Shown here one piece after another: positions 48,856-59,207 of a stretch of 64,000 bases of DNA. Position numbers and translations under genes: made by a program. Position 1 is the first letter of the stretch. The number at the start of each line of letters is the position of its first letter. The notes beneath the pieces are model-generated. The model saw only the letters and a program-made list of their open reading frames with translations, was not told the DNA's origin and searched no databases. The DNA is from Aralia elata (lineage: Eukaryota; Streptophyta; Magnoliopsida; Apiales; Araliaceae), in NCBI GenBank assembly GCA_034770075.1, contig CM068383.1:11497778-11561777 (forward strand). The letters are read 5' to 3'.

Positions 48856-50661
48856 TTGGTAGCTGTTAAACCTGTAATTGGTGACAGAAACATTTCCTTA
48901 AAAATTTCTCAAAGTTTAAGAGGATCTTTGAATAAATATTTTGTTAAACAAACCAATGTTTCACTTGAAAATTTAAATGAAGATTTACCAAATGAATATG
49001 AACAACCAATTCAATTGGAAGAATTAGTAGAAAATGAGAATGATGTGAATGAAGAAATTGGTGATCAAGATGAAAATGAAAATAGTGATGAACCTTTCCT
49101 TGATGAAAGTCTAGAAACAAGATTTGATTTGAACATTTATGATCCACGAGTTTGGGATAATCTTGATGCAAAAATGAGAGATTTACTTGTAAAAAAAGGT
49201 CCCCTAAGAGAAACTAATCTCAAATTCCCATGGACGAACACAATAGACATTTTTCTTCAAATTATTATCTTCGTACGTTACCAAATGGGGAAACTAAGGA
49301 TCGAAAATGGCTAGTGTACTCAAAGGAGTTGATAAAGTGTTTTGTTTCTGTTGTAAGTTGTTTAAAACAATAAATTCTAGAAGTCAGTTAACTAGTGAAG
49401 GAATTAGAGATTGGAAACATCTTGGTGAGAAGCTTAAGCAAGATGAAAGCAGTCTTGAACGCCTCACTAACTTGAGGTCTTGTATTGAATTGCAAATCAG
49501 ATTGAAAACAAATCAAACAATTGATACAGAATTACAAAAGCTAATCAAGAAAGATACACTACACTGGTATTCTCTAATTCAACAAAGCGATGGGATGTAT
49601 TACTTGATTACATAGATGGTTTGACTTTGAAATCATTGTCAATTACACGTTGGGAAAGTCACATTGGAAGTGTCAAAACAATAAAATCTCAAGCTTCCCA
49701 AATCAGAAAAGCTTTATTTAAATTAACAGAAATTAGTGAAGATGCCAAATTGAGTAGGGATGCTCAAAGTTTAGCATTAGGAGAGCTTTCAAGTTTTGAA
49801 TTTATATTAAGTTTGGTTATTTGGCATGACATTTTACATAAGATTAACTTAGTAAAAAGTTACAATCTGAAGACATGTGTCTTGATGCTGCTGTAAGACA
49901 ATTAGAAAGACTTGTTTTATTTTTTGAAAACTATAGAATAAATGGGTTTTTTTCTGCCATGATTGATGCTAAAGAAATTTCCCTTGATATGGGAATTGAG
50001 CCTGTATTTCCAAAAAAACGTCAAGTTTGTAGAAAAAAGCATTTTGGATGAGGTTTCCAATAGTGATAGGGAACAACAATCAGCTGAAGAATCATTTAGA
50101 ACTGATTATTTTCTTGTTATAGTGGATATTGCTCTTGGTGAATTGAAGAGTAGGTTTGAACAATTGCATTGTTTTGAATCTATTTTTGGGTTCTTATTTG
50201 ATGCTGCAAAGTTGATTTCATTTGATGATAATGAATTGAAAAGTTCTTGTGTGAATCTTAAAAATGCTTTAAAACATGGTGATGTTTTTGATGTTGATGC
50301 AAGAGACTTATTTTCAGAATTACAAGTGTTGTAAGTGATGTTACCAAAAGAAGCATATGAAACAGATAAACCATGGACATCCATTAAAATTCTTGAGTTT
50401 GTAAAAAGTGTGGATATGTTTCCTAATGTAATAGTTGTTTACAGGGTATTATGGACTATACCTATGACTGTGGCATCTGCTGAAAGAAATTTTTCTAAAT
50501 TAAAATTATTAAAATCTTACTTGCGGACCACCATGACTCAAGATAGGCTAAATGGATTAGCGATATTATACATTGAAAAGGATATGTTAGAAAACATTAA
50601 ATATGAGAGTATAATTGATGATTTTGCATCTAAAAGTGCAACAAGAAGACATTTTAAATGA
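48856..50661 (+). pseudogene. hAT transposase remnant (TTF/MYM-type zinc finger family)
   Basis: The protein would cut and rejoin the transposon ends. From the N-terminus: an acidic stretch, YDPRVWDNLDAKMRDLL with KGPLRETN, then (after frameshifts near 49250 and 49310) KVFCFCCKLF and GIRDWKHLGEKLKQ. The zinc-finger-like block is partly kept. Between KKDTLHW (about 49565) and the RWESHIGSVK segment most of the DUF4371-type catalytic core is missing, an internal deletion. The C-terminal dimerisation domain is clear: VASAERNFSKLKLLKSYL and MTQDRLNGLAILYIEKD (about 50470-50590). Further frame breaks occur near 49616, 49895, 49965 and 50335. The frame at 48856 has no ATG start. Confidence 0.9.
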
Positions 50662-50739
50662 TGTTTTGTGATTCAGATTTCATTGTTATTTTTATTTTGT
50701 AGGTACATGTGATCACAACCAAAAATCTGGGTATCTGAG

Positions 50740-51250
50740 ATGGACAAAATCCGTCTCAAATACAGCAAAATCCGTCTCAAAATCGATTTTGAGACGGATT
50801 CTGTCCGTGTCAGTTGCTCGCGTCGCTAATTATGTCCGTCTCAAAATCCATCTCAAAACAAAAAATTAGATACGGAAATTGTCTGTCTCAAATTTGTCGC
50901 AAAGAATTAGATACGGAAAATATCCGTCTCAAATCCGTCTCAAAACTGGGCCATGGGAGCTGAATTTTGAAACCGATTTTGTCCGTTTCAAATTTTGCAG
51001 GCAAAATTGGCGCCCTTTTTTTGTACACGTAATTTGAGACGGAAATAGCCGTCACAAATCCGTCTCAAAATTGGCAGCAACTATTTTTTACGCATATTTT
51101 GAGACGGGCACCATCTGTCTCAATTTCGTTTCAACTTTGGCGCCAATATCTTTTTAGCCCGGATATTTTGAGACGGGCACCATCCGTCTCGAAATTCGTG
51201 TCAACTTTGACACCAATATCGTATATTCTTTGAGACTGAAAGAAGCCGTC
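50740..51250. repeat. CACTA subterminal repeats, left side
   Basis: About 15 copies of CCGTCTCAAA or its complement, in both orientations, spaced tens of bases apart. In CACTA elements such motifs bind the transposase. A mirror set lies at 53630-54040. Confidence 0.85.
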
Positions 51251-51756
51251 TCAATATGTTTATTAACAACAAATTACAAATATTTTCGGAACTTAATTTA
51301 GAAATCTAAAAATAAATATATTCAAAATAATAATGATAATCACTAAACTTTTATTTATAGACAGTACTTGATAAGACATCTGTCGATGAATACTATTACA
51401 AACCATTAAATTTACATTGTCTTTTACTTATCAGTGACACATTTTAAAAACTGGTCTGTAATTGCAACTATACCAAACAAGATAATAACTACCAGGGTAG
51501 GACAAGAACAAGAAAATCCTAAGGATGTACAGTTAATTTCAGTAGATAAGTTTTTAAACTAATTTGTCGAACCTAAAATCAGAGACCCTATTCAAGTATC
51601 ATCATTCATCAGCATCACTTCCAGCTCGGTGACCTTCCTAAATTCCTGAGTAGTTGCTTCCATCAGGACCGAATACCTTGAACCTGCTCAAACAAAGGAT
51701 CCATAGTTTAAAATGATGCGCATACACTTGGAAAGAATCCGAAAAATTACAAAAAT

Positions 51757-52290
51757 TTAGATACCTCTCAAGAATGAATTTTCCTTCCTTGTACTTTTGG
51801 CTCTTCTCATGCGCAGACTCTTGTCAAAAATAATTTTTACCACATAATTAACAGGTGCAATTTTTTCCTTAATTAGAGTTGTAAAGAATATTTCCCTAGT
51901 TTCATTTTTTCCCACAAGCATATTCATGTAAAACTGTTTGACCAAATCAATGTACACAAGTGGCTCAGAAAGTTCAATGAGACATTCCCATCCAATAGAT
52001 TTAAAACTTCTTTTAAAATCAAGGAATATAGAGAAGTCATTAAAACAACCAGTTTGGACTTCATCTTTAAAGATAATATGAGAATTTTTAATTAAAGCTC
52101 TTTTTGGACTAGGGAAAAAAGAGCTAGAAACTGCTTTTCTTTTGTTTGAAAACTCAGTACATGTTTGATTGTAAGACTCGGGAATGTTAGACACAAAAGC
52201 ATGTAAAGGCACACTCTCATTTAAAGTAGATGTAAATGCATGAGAAGAATTTATATCAGCAAGAGTAGAAAAATTAGTTTGTTGCTAATA
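51757..52290 (-). pseudogene. ORF in CACTA element, plant-transposon-protein-like domain
   Basis: The minus-strand frame is open from about 52287 (after a TAG) to 51757; the first ATG gives 151 residues. It contains a Ser/Pro/Lys-rich N-terminus, then GWECLIELSEPLVYIDLVKQ, FYMNMLVGKNE, FFTTLIKEKIAP. The spacing of GW, LVKxFYxNM and FTT resembles the decayed ORF in the family-L element (GFLECLG, LVKEFYQNAV, LTTKVCGV). No transposase or enzymatic motif is seen. It may be a captured gene fragment. Being cut short at both ends, it is probably not functional. Confidence 0.5.
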
Positions 52291-53629
52291 TACAGAAAAG
52301 GATCCATGACATGCAAGAAAAATTATTGACTAGAAGACAAGCTATAAAGTTCTTGTTTGTACTCAGTTTCATTACATATTTGACCATGAGTGGATGATAA
52401 GTGGAAATATAAAAGAGTATGTACTTATCATTTAATGCAAGCACGGTGTATAGAAGTATGGTAATGTCAACTCCGTTAAAATATCAAAGTTCACAAGACA
52501 TCAGTTTCAATTCATCTTCATGAGCATCACAGAATAAAATAATGAGTTCAAAGCTAGATGAATCACAGATTACTCACACATATCTTATACGGCTAATTCT
52601 CATTATATGAAGCTCAACAGACACATTGCTATATAAAATGCATGTGCATACATACATACATTTACTTGGGAAATTAAAACTATCACTTAATTCGATGTTG
52701 TATAAGTAATTGTACATTTGTAATTCTGATACTACCATTCCCCTTAAAATTGTAAACTTTCACACAACATATATAATTTCCTGTTCCAACAAGAAGCTGC
52801 TTAGTTTAAGAGTGTGCAGAAACGGCATGATTTGTGAACAAATGGACACTTATACTCCGAAATCAGTAGGAAAAAAAATATCAGAAGAAGAAAATGAAAA
52901 TGAATATGGCAGAACCAATTAAAGGAACTGGCTTAAAAAGTATAAGTCATTGAAATCTATTAATGACCAACAAACCAGATGGATGAACACCACAACTCTA
53001 TTACCGTTTAGACATGTTTTTGTGTGTGGGTGTGTATAAAAATGCAATTAATGCACTGTAACTTATCCAACTCAACAAGTACAACCAGAGCAGAAATAAA
53101 ATAAACTTTAAATGTATTAGATGAAATGAAAGTCACAAATTAAAAATCAGAGAACAAAATTGGTAATACCTGAGAATCAATTGATGTGGCGAAATTACTT
53201 GAGAATCAATTGATGTGGGGAAATTACTTGAGAATGAAAGAAGCCTAGACCAATTGAAAGGGATGTAACGCAGAGCTTGGTAGCGCCTTTGTTTTGGGTA
53301 CTTCAGTAGTTCGTAAGCCTTCCGTTCTTGCTCTTTCACTGGTTACCAGCTTATGACCTGCGGGTCACTAAGGCCCTACCCTTTCTGGGGGAATTGCTCC
53401 CCTTTTTTGGTCGGAATTAGGCTTAGGTCGAGAAATTCTTTCTAATCGAGGGGGCTTGGCCAGGTGAAGAGGAAGAGGGACAAAGGGAAGAATGGGGCTT
53501 GAAGGGCTAGAAGGACCTTAGCCACATAGGAGAAGCAGAACTGAAAAGCGGCTGCAGAACAAAAGTCCTAAAGAGATAAAACTAATATAGTTGGAGGGAA
53601 TTGACGAATTGTTGGAGGGAAACTAAAAA
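52291..53629. other. CACTA interior, nothing recognised
   Basis: Low-complexity and mixed DNA between the ORF and the right subterminal repeats. A 28-bp phrase with CTTGAGAATCAATTGATG is duplicated at about 53170-53220. A pyrimidine/purine change near 53400-53540 marks a GA-rich leader-like stretch. No gene is supported. Confidence 0.45.
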
Positions 53630-54807
53630 ACTGAGACGGACTACATTCGTCTCTAATCCGTCTCAAATCCGATTAAAAATTTTGAGACAACTATATCCAT
53701 CTCTAATTCTATTTCTAAAACAAGGAGGGAATTAGAGACTAATATTTGGAGGGAAAATAAATGTCTGAGACGGAAATTTCGGTCTCTAATCCGTTTCAAA
53801 TATAAATATTTATTTCTTTTTATTATTATTAATATGAGACTAGCACAGTTGGTCTCAGATCTGTTTCAAAAATGTGTTTAAATTTTTTTTAAAATACTTA
53901 ATGGTTGAGATGTCGCTGGCGGTTTCAAAATCCGTCTCGACTTTTTACTTCCGAAACATTTCGAGACATAACAGAATTTCGGTTTCTAAGTCCGTATCAA
54001 ATTGCTAGAATCAGAGACGGAACTTAGTCCGTCTCTAAAAATCGGTTTTAGATGCCCAGATTTTTGGTAGTGGATGATTCTTTGCTTCGATTAATTGTGG
54101 AGGATGAAATGAAGATTGATCAAATTAAGAAATGCTTATGGAAATTCGGGAGGAAGCATGTGGACTCAAATATGTAGTTTGAGTTTTTTAATGCAATGTT
54201 TACAATCCAGGGTACTCTTTTTAGGGTTTTGTCCCATTGGGTTTTCCCCAAACAAGGTTTTAATGAGGCCCCAAAGTGTTCTTTCTTATCTTTTGTAAAT
54301 TCTTATAATTTTAATAAAAATTAATTTGTTGATAATTTATTTATTTTTATGTTTAATTTGTATAAAGGGGGCACACTTGAGAAAATTTACCCTGAGCCTT
54401 AGAAAACCCAGGACCGACTCTGATTATGGTTGGATATAATATTATGGATTATGGGTGGTTATAATGTTAAAATATAACAGTCCATATAATCTAAATTTCG
54501 TGATTGCTGAAATCTCTCATCTCAGTTATTGAGTGGGAATAAATTTGGTTAAGTGTTAAGTTAATTCAAATTTGAATTAGAAGCTTAAAAAGGTATATGA
54601 TCTAAATATAGAAAATTGTTAACAACCTTATTTTTCATCTCTTTTATATCCCTTCATATCAGTTGGATATCATATCTTTTGAATGAGCTTATCAAGGAAA
54701 CAATATATTTGTTAATTCAAATATTAGTTGCTGATTTTTGTGAAGTTGATTAACTGTGACTGAGGATTTCATGGGATCAGTTTTCATATAGCCGTTGGAA
54801 GCTTTAC

Positions 54808-54817
54808 TATAAAAATA
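54808..54817 (+). promoter_or_regulatory. TATA-like box of the SIRE-like LTR
   Basis: TATAAAAATA in the middle piece of the copia LTR, plus orientation. Position in the joined LTR (about 490 bp from its start) is plausible for a core promoter. The family-L insertion at 55027 lies about 220 bp downstream and would interrupt any transcript from it. Confidence 0.45.
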
Positions 54818-55638
54818 TCATCTTGCTCGGCTATTGAAGATACAACTTGGAAAAGCTTCAATCAATCTTATACGTTTTATTCAATAGCTATTCTAAGTTT
54901 CTTTCTAGCAATTCATTTGTACTGTTCTTAAATTGTATTGTGCTGGAAACTTGATAGTTTGTAATTAATATCTTTATTCTAAGTTTAAGCCGTGTTCGGC
55001 TTGGTCTATCTAGAGTAGATAGGATCTGTTAGTTCCTGGGGACACAATAGACTTTCTCTAGAAGATGGAAATAAATACCTCACTGATGTCAATCACTTGA
55101 CAATCAGTGGTGTTGCTTGTGATGATGCAAACTGTTGATGGTCAGTGATTTGTTATCCTTTAGGTTTCTATTAGCATCATTATTCAACCGCTTTATATTT
55201 CTTATTGAGCGGATCCTCTTGTGTTTGAGAAGCTTATGATCATATTATTTGAGAGCAGTAATGATGAAGATATATCCTAGATCATTATTTATGAATCTTC
55301 TCAGACTCCTTTAGTAAAGATATAGATTCTGACATATTCAGACATTTCATTTTTCCAGAAATGTGAATGAACAGTTCTCTGCTCTTGTTGCACCTTTACT
55401 TTTTCTCCCAGTTGATTTGATCTGCTCGTTGGCATCAGCAAGCTTGATAATGATGACTTTTCCATTTAAGCACGTGGTTCAGTCTGGATGGCTTAAGGTA
55501 GCTTACCTGCACATACAATTTTCAGCGTGTAAGCTTATTACTGTAATGTCTTACAACTAATACCGAGATTTAGAACTGATCTAAATTTGTGTCTTGGATC
55601 AACTAAAAGCGTGAGCTTTAACATATTCATGAGAACCT

Positions 55639-55650
55639 GCTTTGATACCA
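55639..55650 (-). promoter_or_regulatory. Primer-binding site of deleted family-L copy
   Basis: On the minus strand TGGTATCAAAGC, two bases from the LTR end at 55653. It differs from the site of the complete copy at one base (A for G), as in the SIRE-like element (59150-59161). Confidence 0.9.
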
Positions 55651-55652
55651 AT

Positions 55653-58609
55653 TGTTAGTTCCCGGGGACACAATAGAGATCTAGAAGGGGGGTTGAATAG
55701 ATCCTTTAAAACTTTTTCTTTATATTACGAAGGTATATCAGTTATAATTAATAGAATCAATTCATGCACAACGGAATATACTTTAATATCCCCTTCAAAG
55801 ATATAAACATAATCTCAATTCCATGATCAGATCTACGATATGGTTGATAGTAGATATAGCAGTTATGCGCATAATGTAAATGACATAAAGTAAATAACAC
55901 AAGAGGTTTTAAGTGGTTCGGAGACTGAACAGCTATTACTCCACTATTATACTTCAACAAGTAGGAATCCACTAATGGATTTAGTCACTAAGACAAGGAC
56001 GCTCCGCCCTCCTCAAGTCCAGCAGACATGAGTTATTTTTAGCCACTAAGACAAGGATCTTCTGACCCTCCTCAAGTCCAGCAGACAAGAGTTGCCTTTA
56101 GCTACTAAGGCAAGGATCATCTGACCCTCCTCAAGTCCAGCAGACTTGAAAACTGTAGACTAAGCCCAGCAGACTTAGAATCTCTTGTACCCTTCGGTAC
56201 TCAGCAAGTCCAGCAAACTTGACTTTGATTTAGTCACTTAAGACAAGGACACTCCGCCCTCTTTGGTATGTTGATTGTTTGTTGGGTTGTGCTGCCAAGA
56301 TGAACTTTGATCTTCTTCATCTTCAAGTACTTGGCAGCTATTTGTGATCTTCTTCTGGATGCTGCTGATGATGGTCGTTGAAGCTCTTCTTCCTCTAGTA
56401 CATAGCAGATGCAGATGATCACTCTTGATGTACTGCTAAGTTCTTCATAAGCTTTGTACTTAGCAGTCTTTGAACACTGGTTGTCTTGTTTACAGAATCT
56501 GTTATGTGTCTTCTTCTCTTCAGCTTGGAGTGTTCATAATTGATCACAGAGTCTCTTTACTTTCGACTCTAGTTCCTCTTGATCTTGGCTTCTTGGTCAT
56601 TCGACTCTTAGCTTATATGCCAGTCCTTCGGCATACCTCTGATGTTGCAGTGAAGCTTTTAGCTATTTTATACAATCGGTGTTCTTGCTCTTGTTCACCA
56701 CAGACACACTACAATCCGAATGCAGTTTTCTCTTATGTAGATCTCCATCTTCTTCCCGTTGGAAACTTTTCGTTAATATCTTCTCGTTGTATTTCTTTCC
56801 GTTGGAGACTTATTAGCTGTAAACTTGTTTATTTCTCCAATGAATATTTTACTTCATAAAGTCTGCAAGTGATGGCTGAGTCAGCATCCATTAACTAGTA
56901 CCAAGGTAGTGGAGTCATGTGTGTTGTCTTTGACCGTTGTAAACATGGCTGTTTAAACCCCACTGAGATTGGTTCCCTATTTTGTTTATTTAACTGATCA
57001 TCCGCTCATCTTGGGATACTACTCCTGCTTGCTCTTGATATCTTCAATCCTTGTTGGCGCCATCTTACTTTACGATCAACTAGGTTGCACCTTGTTGTTC
57101 CTGATCGTAAGATGCTTTCTTCATTATGTAGCCTTATGCTTCTGATCGTAGAGTTAGCTGCTCGCTTCTTAATGTGGCCTTATGATTATGCATGATATGC
57201 ACTGCCTTGGAGTACCTAGAGTGGCTGACTGCACTTGCATTACGCTTTAATGTGCTTCTTACTATTTTACAGTTTGTGCCCCTTATGCTATGTGATCTCC
57301 ATAGAGCTTTACGTTCTCAGAGCATATTGGTTTGAGCTTTAGATGCAGCGTGCTTATCATAGACGATTGCTCTATGTTCTTCAGGCGTTAGCCCTGCTGT
57401 TGTGTCATAGAGGACTGCTCCATGACCTTCTAATGCCTTGGTACTTTTGTTGTAGAGGACTGCTCTACTTAATCTTCAGACACTATCTCGTATGTCATAG
57501 AGGATTGCTCTATGATCTTCTGATGCTTCGTTTAGGCTGTCAGAGTGTCTTTGCTGCCTTTGGCTCAACTCTACAATCTCTTGATCTGGCTGATGCTTTC
57601 TCACTCTACGAGCTTGTCTAAAGGTATAAGCCGTAGAGTCTTTGTTGAGATCGTAGAGTGTGTTTGAGCTGCCTTGCGATCTCTGTTAGGACTTGATGCT
57701 TCGGATGTTCTCTGAGATCTTAGCTTGTTGGATAGCTCATGAACAGATTGCTTAGTAGTCTTTATGAAGATTGTTGTTTTAACTTTGAGTGCTCAGGCAG
57801 AGACTGCTCTACGTTTTTTGCTCGATTGTAGATCGTTCATGGGAGTCGTAGAGTGACTGACTGCATTGACTCTACGAACCCATGACAGCTCAATGATCTT
57901 CTCTTTGCTCTTGCTCTGCGATGCTTGGCATACTCTACGATTCCGAGTAAGCTTTTTGTTTCGCCGAGCCTTACTCTACGTTTTTTTTGTAAGCTCTGCA
58001 TCGACATGTTCAACTCTACGTTTGCTCTTTGATCATGCCAGAGTTACTCTACGATGCCGAGATGAAACTCTGCGTATGCCTGACCTACCTCTACGTTTCT
58101 GAGAATGCCTGTCGAGCCTTTAGTCTGTGATTGCCTAGCCAACTCTACGTCCCTTTAAGCTGACTGAGCTCCAAGCTGGCTACCTGCTCTACGATCCTTT
58201 ACTGGATGCTTTATGTAGTACTCAATGATCAGTCTGGCCTTTGATTTATTACATATTTCATTTCAACTCATAAGATCAACCTAACAAGTTTGATCTTTTT
58301 CTATTCTAAGTCCTTGTACATCAAATTCATTTAAGGACTTTACAATACCTAATGTTACAAACATGCTTTGATCAGATAGATGGCAAATCAGCTTAGATTA
58401 ACCTAACATATTTGATCTTTCAATTTTTAAGTCCTTGTACACATATATATTATTAAGGACTTTACAAGGCTTTAACCAATATGAATATTCTTCTTGTCAT
58501 TTTGTCATCAATCAAATCACATATAATGAGTAATGGTAATCTCATGCAGATCTTATAGCATTCTCTCCCTGTGATAATAGACTTAACGATCTCATGCATA
58601 TTTTCAATA
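55653..58609 (-). mobile_element. 5' LTR of deleted family-L copy (2957 bp)
   Basis: Matches the complete family-L LTR throughout but with many differences. It keeps the CGTAGAG / CTCTACG array (about 57120-58195), the hairpin array (57358-57514, including the GTAGAG / CTCTAC unit) and degenerate 59-bp units (about 55990-56220). It is the independent comparison that shows these arrays are family features. Confidence 0.9.
57358..57514 (-). repeat. Hairpin array in deleted family-L copy
   Basis: Four recognisable units at about 57358, 57406, 57452 and 57496, with stems CATAGAG / CTCTATG or GTAGAG / CTCTAC. The stems at 57358 and 57406 each carry a change that weakens pairing; the rest pair fully. 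Confidence 0.8.
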
Positions 58610-59149
58610 GGATCTATTCGTAGAAAAGCTTTCAAGATTGCAGAGGTGCAAAGGTCTCAGTTGTGAGAAAGGTTACAGAGGTGCAAAGGGGCAGTGGTGT
58701 CCATCAGTGGAAAGCTTATTTTGAACAGGGGAGTTTTTTTTATTGTGTATTGAAAAGTTTATTTAATAAAAAGAGTCTCCAATACTAATTGGTATTGGAC
58801 GTGGATTAGGCCATTAGTTAGAGGTTAAGGGTCGAACCACGTAAAAATCGTTGTGTCTATAGTTTGCTAATGTGTGTGGCTTGTTAATTTAAGATTTCAT
58901 TCTGTCTTTAAAGTATTCTGCATATCATTGTTATGTTGGGTGTCGAATTGTACTAATCCAGACAACAAAGCAGACAGGGTATCTTGTCTAATAATACTCA
59001 AACGAAGAACAATAACTAAAGGAGACAGCAAAGCAGACACCCATTCTTGTCTGATTTCTATCTGCAGAAATAAATTTGAAAAGTTAACTTTGTTTATCAC
59101 TTCCACCTATTCACCCCCCTCTAGGTGTGTTTATACACTAAATTACATT

Positions 59150-59161
59150 TGGTATCAAAGC
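59150..59161 (+). promoter_or_regulatory. Primer-binding site of SIRE-like element (tRNA-iMet)
   Basis: TGGTATCAAAGC, two bases after the LTR end (…TTACA, 59147). Standard copia primer site. Confidence 0.93.
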
Positions 59162-59207
59162 AAAGCTCTACTAATATTGGTCTTTGCATGTCGTAGGGAA
59201 AGATCCC

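Larger units (their letters stand above)
50714..54072 (+). mobile_element. Non-autonomous CACTA (EnSpm) element inside the hAT
   Basis: The left end is CACAACCAAAAATCTGGG and the right end, in reverse, CACTACCAAAAATCTGGG. The 3-bp target duplication is GAT (50711-50713 and 54073-54075). Both subterminal regions are packed with CCGTCTCAAA / GAGACGGA motifs (50740-51250 and 53630-54040), as usual for this superfamily. The left terminus has one change (CACAA for CACTA). No transposase was found, but one ORF unrelated to transposition lies at 51757-52290. Confidence 0.93.
48140..54422 (+). mobile_element. hAT DNA transposon (defective), with nested CACTA
   Basis: The left end is CAGAACCGGCC and the right end, read in reverse, CAGAGTCGGTCCTGGG. 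These are imperfect hAT-type terminal inverted repeats. The 8-bp target duplication ATTATGGT is perfect (48132-48139 and 54423-54430), the length expected for hAT. It encodes a decayed transposase (48856-50661) and is split on its right side by a CACTA element (50714-54072). Confidence 0.93.
55027..58609 (-). mobile_element. Deleted family-L copy, minus orientation
   Basis: It has the perfect target duplication GGATC (55022-55026 and 58610-58614). On the minus strand it has a 5' LTR (58609-55653), a PBS, about 600 bp of leader matching 13299-13612 and 16937-17300, and then a remnant of about 24-35 bases of LTR end (55027-55060, TGTTAGTTCCTGGGGACAC on the plus strand). Most of the interior and nearly all of the 3' LTR were removed by one deletion. 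The first base pair of its LTR start is changed (TATTG for TGTTG). Confidence 0.92.
48027..59147 (+). mobile_element. 5' LTR of SIRE-like element in three pieces (about 1.24 kb)
   Basis: Pieces are 48027-48139, 54431-55026 and 58615-59147, separated by the hAT and the family-L copy, each with a perfect target duplication. The joined length is 1242 bp, usual for the lineage. A TATA-like box lies at 54808-54817. The 3' piece carries CGAACCACGTAAAAATCG near 58833, a phrase common before the end of copia LTRs. Confidence 0.85.
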
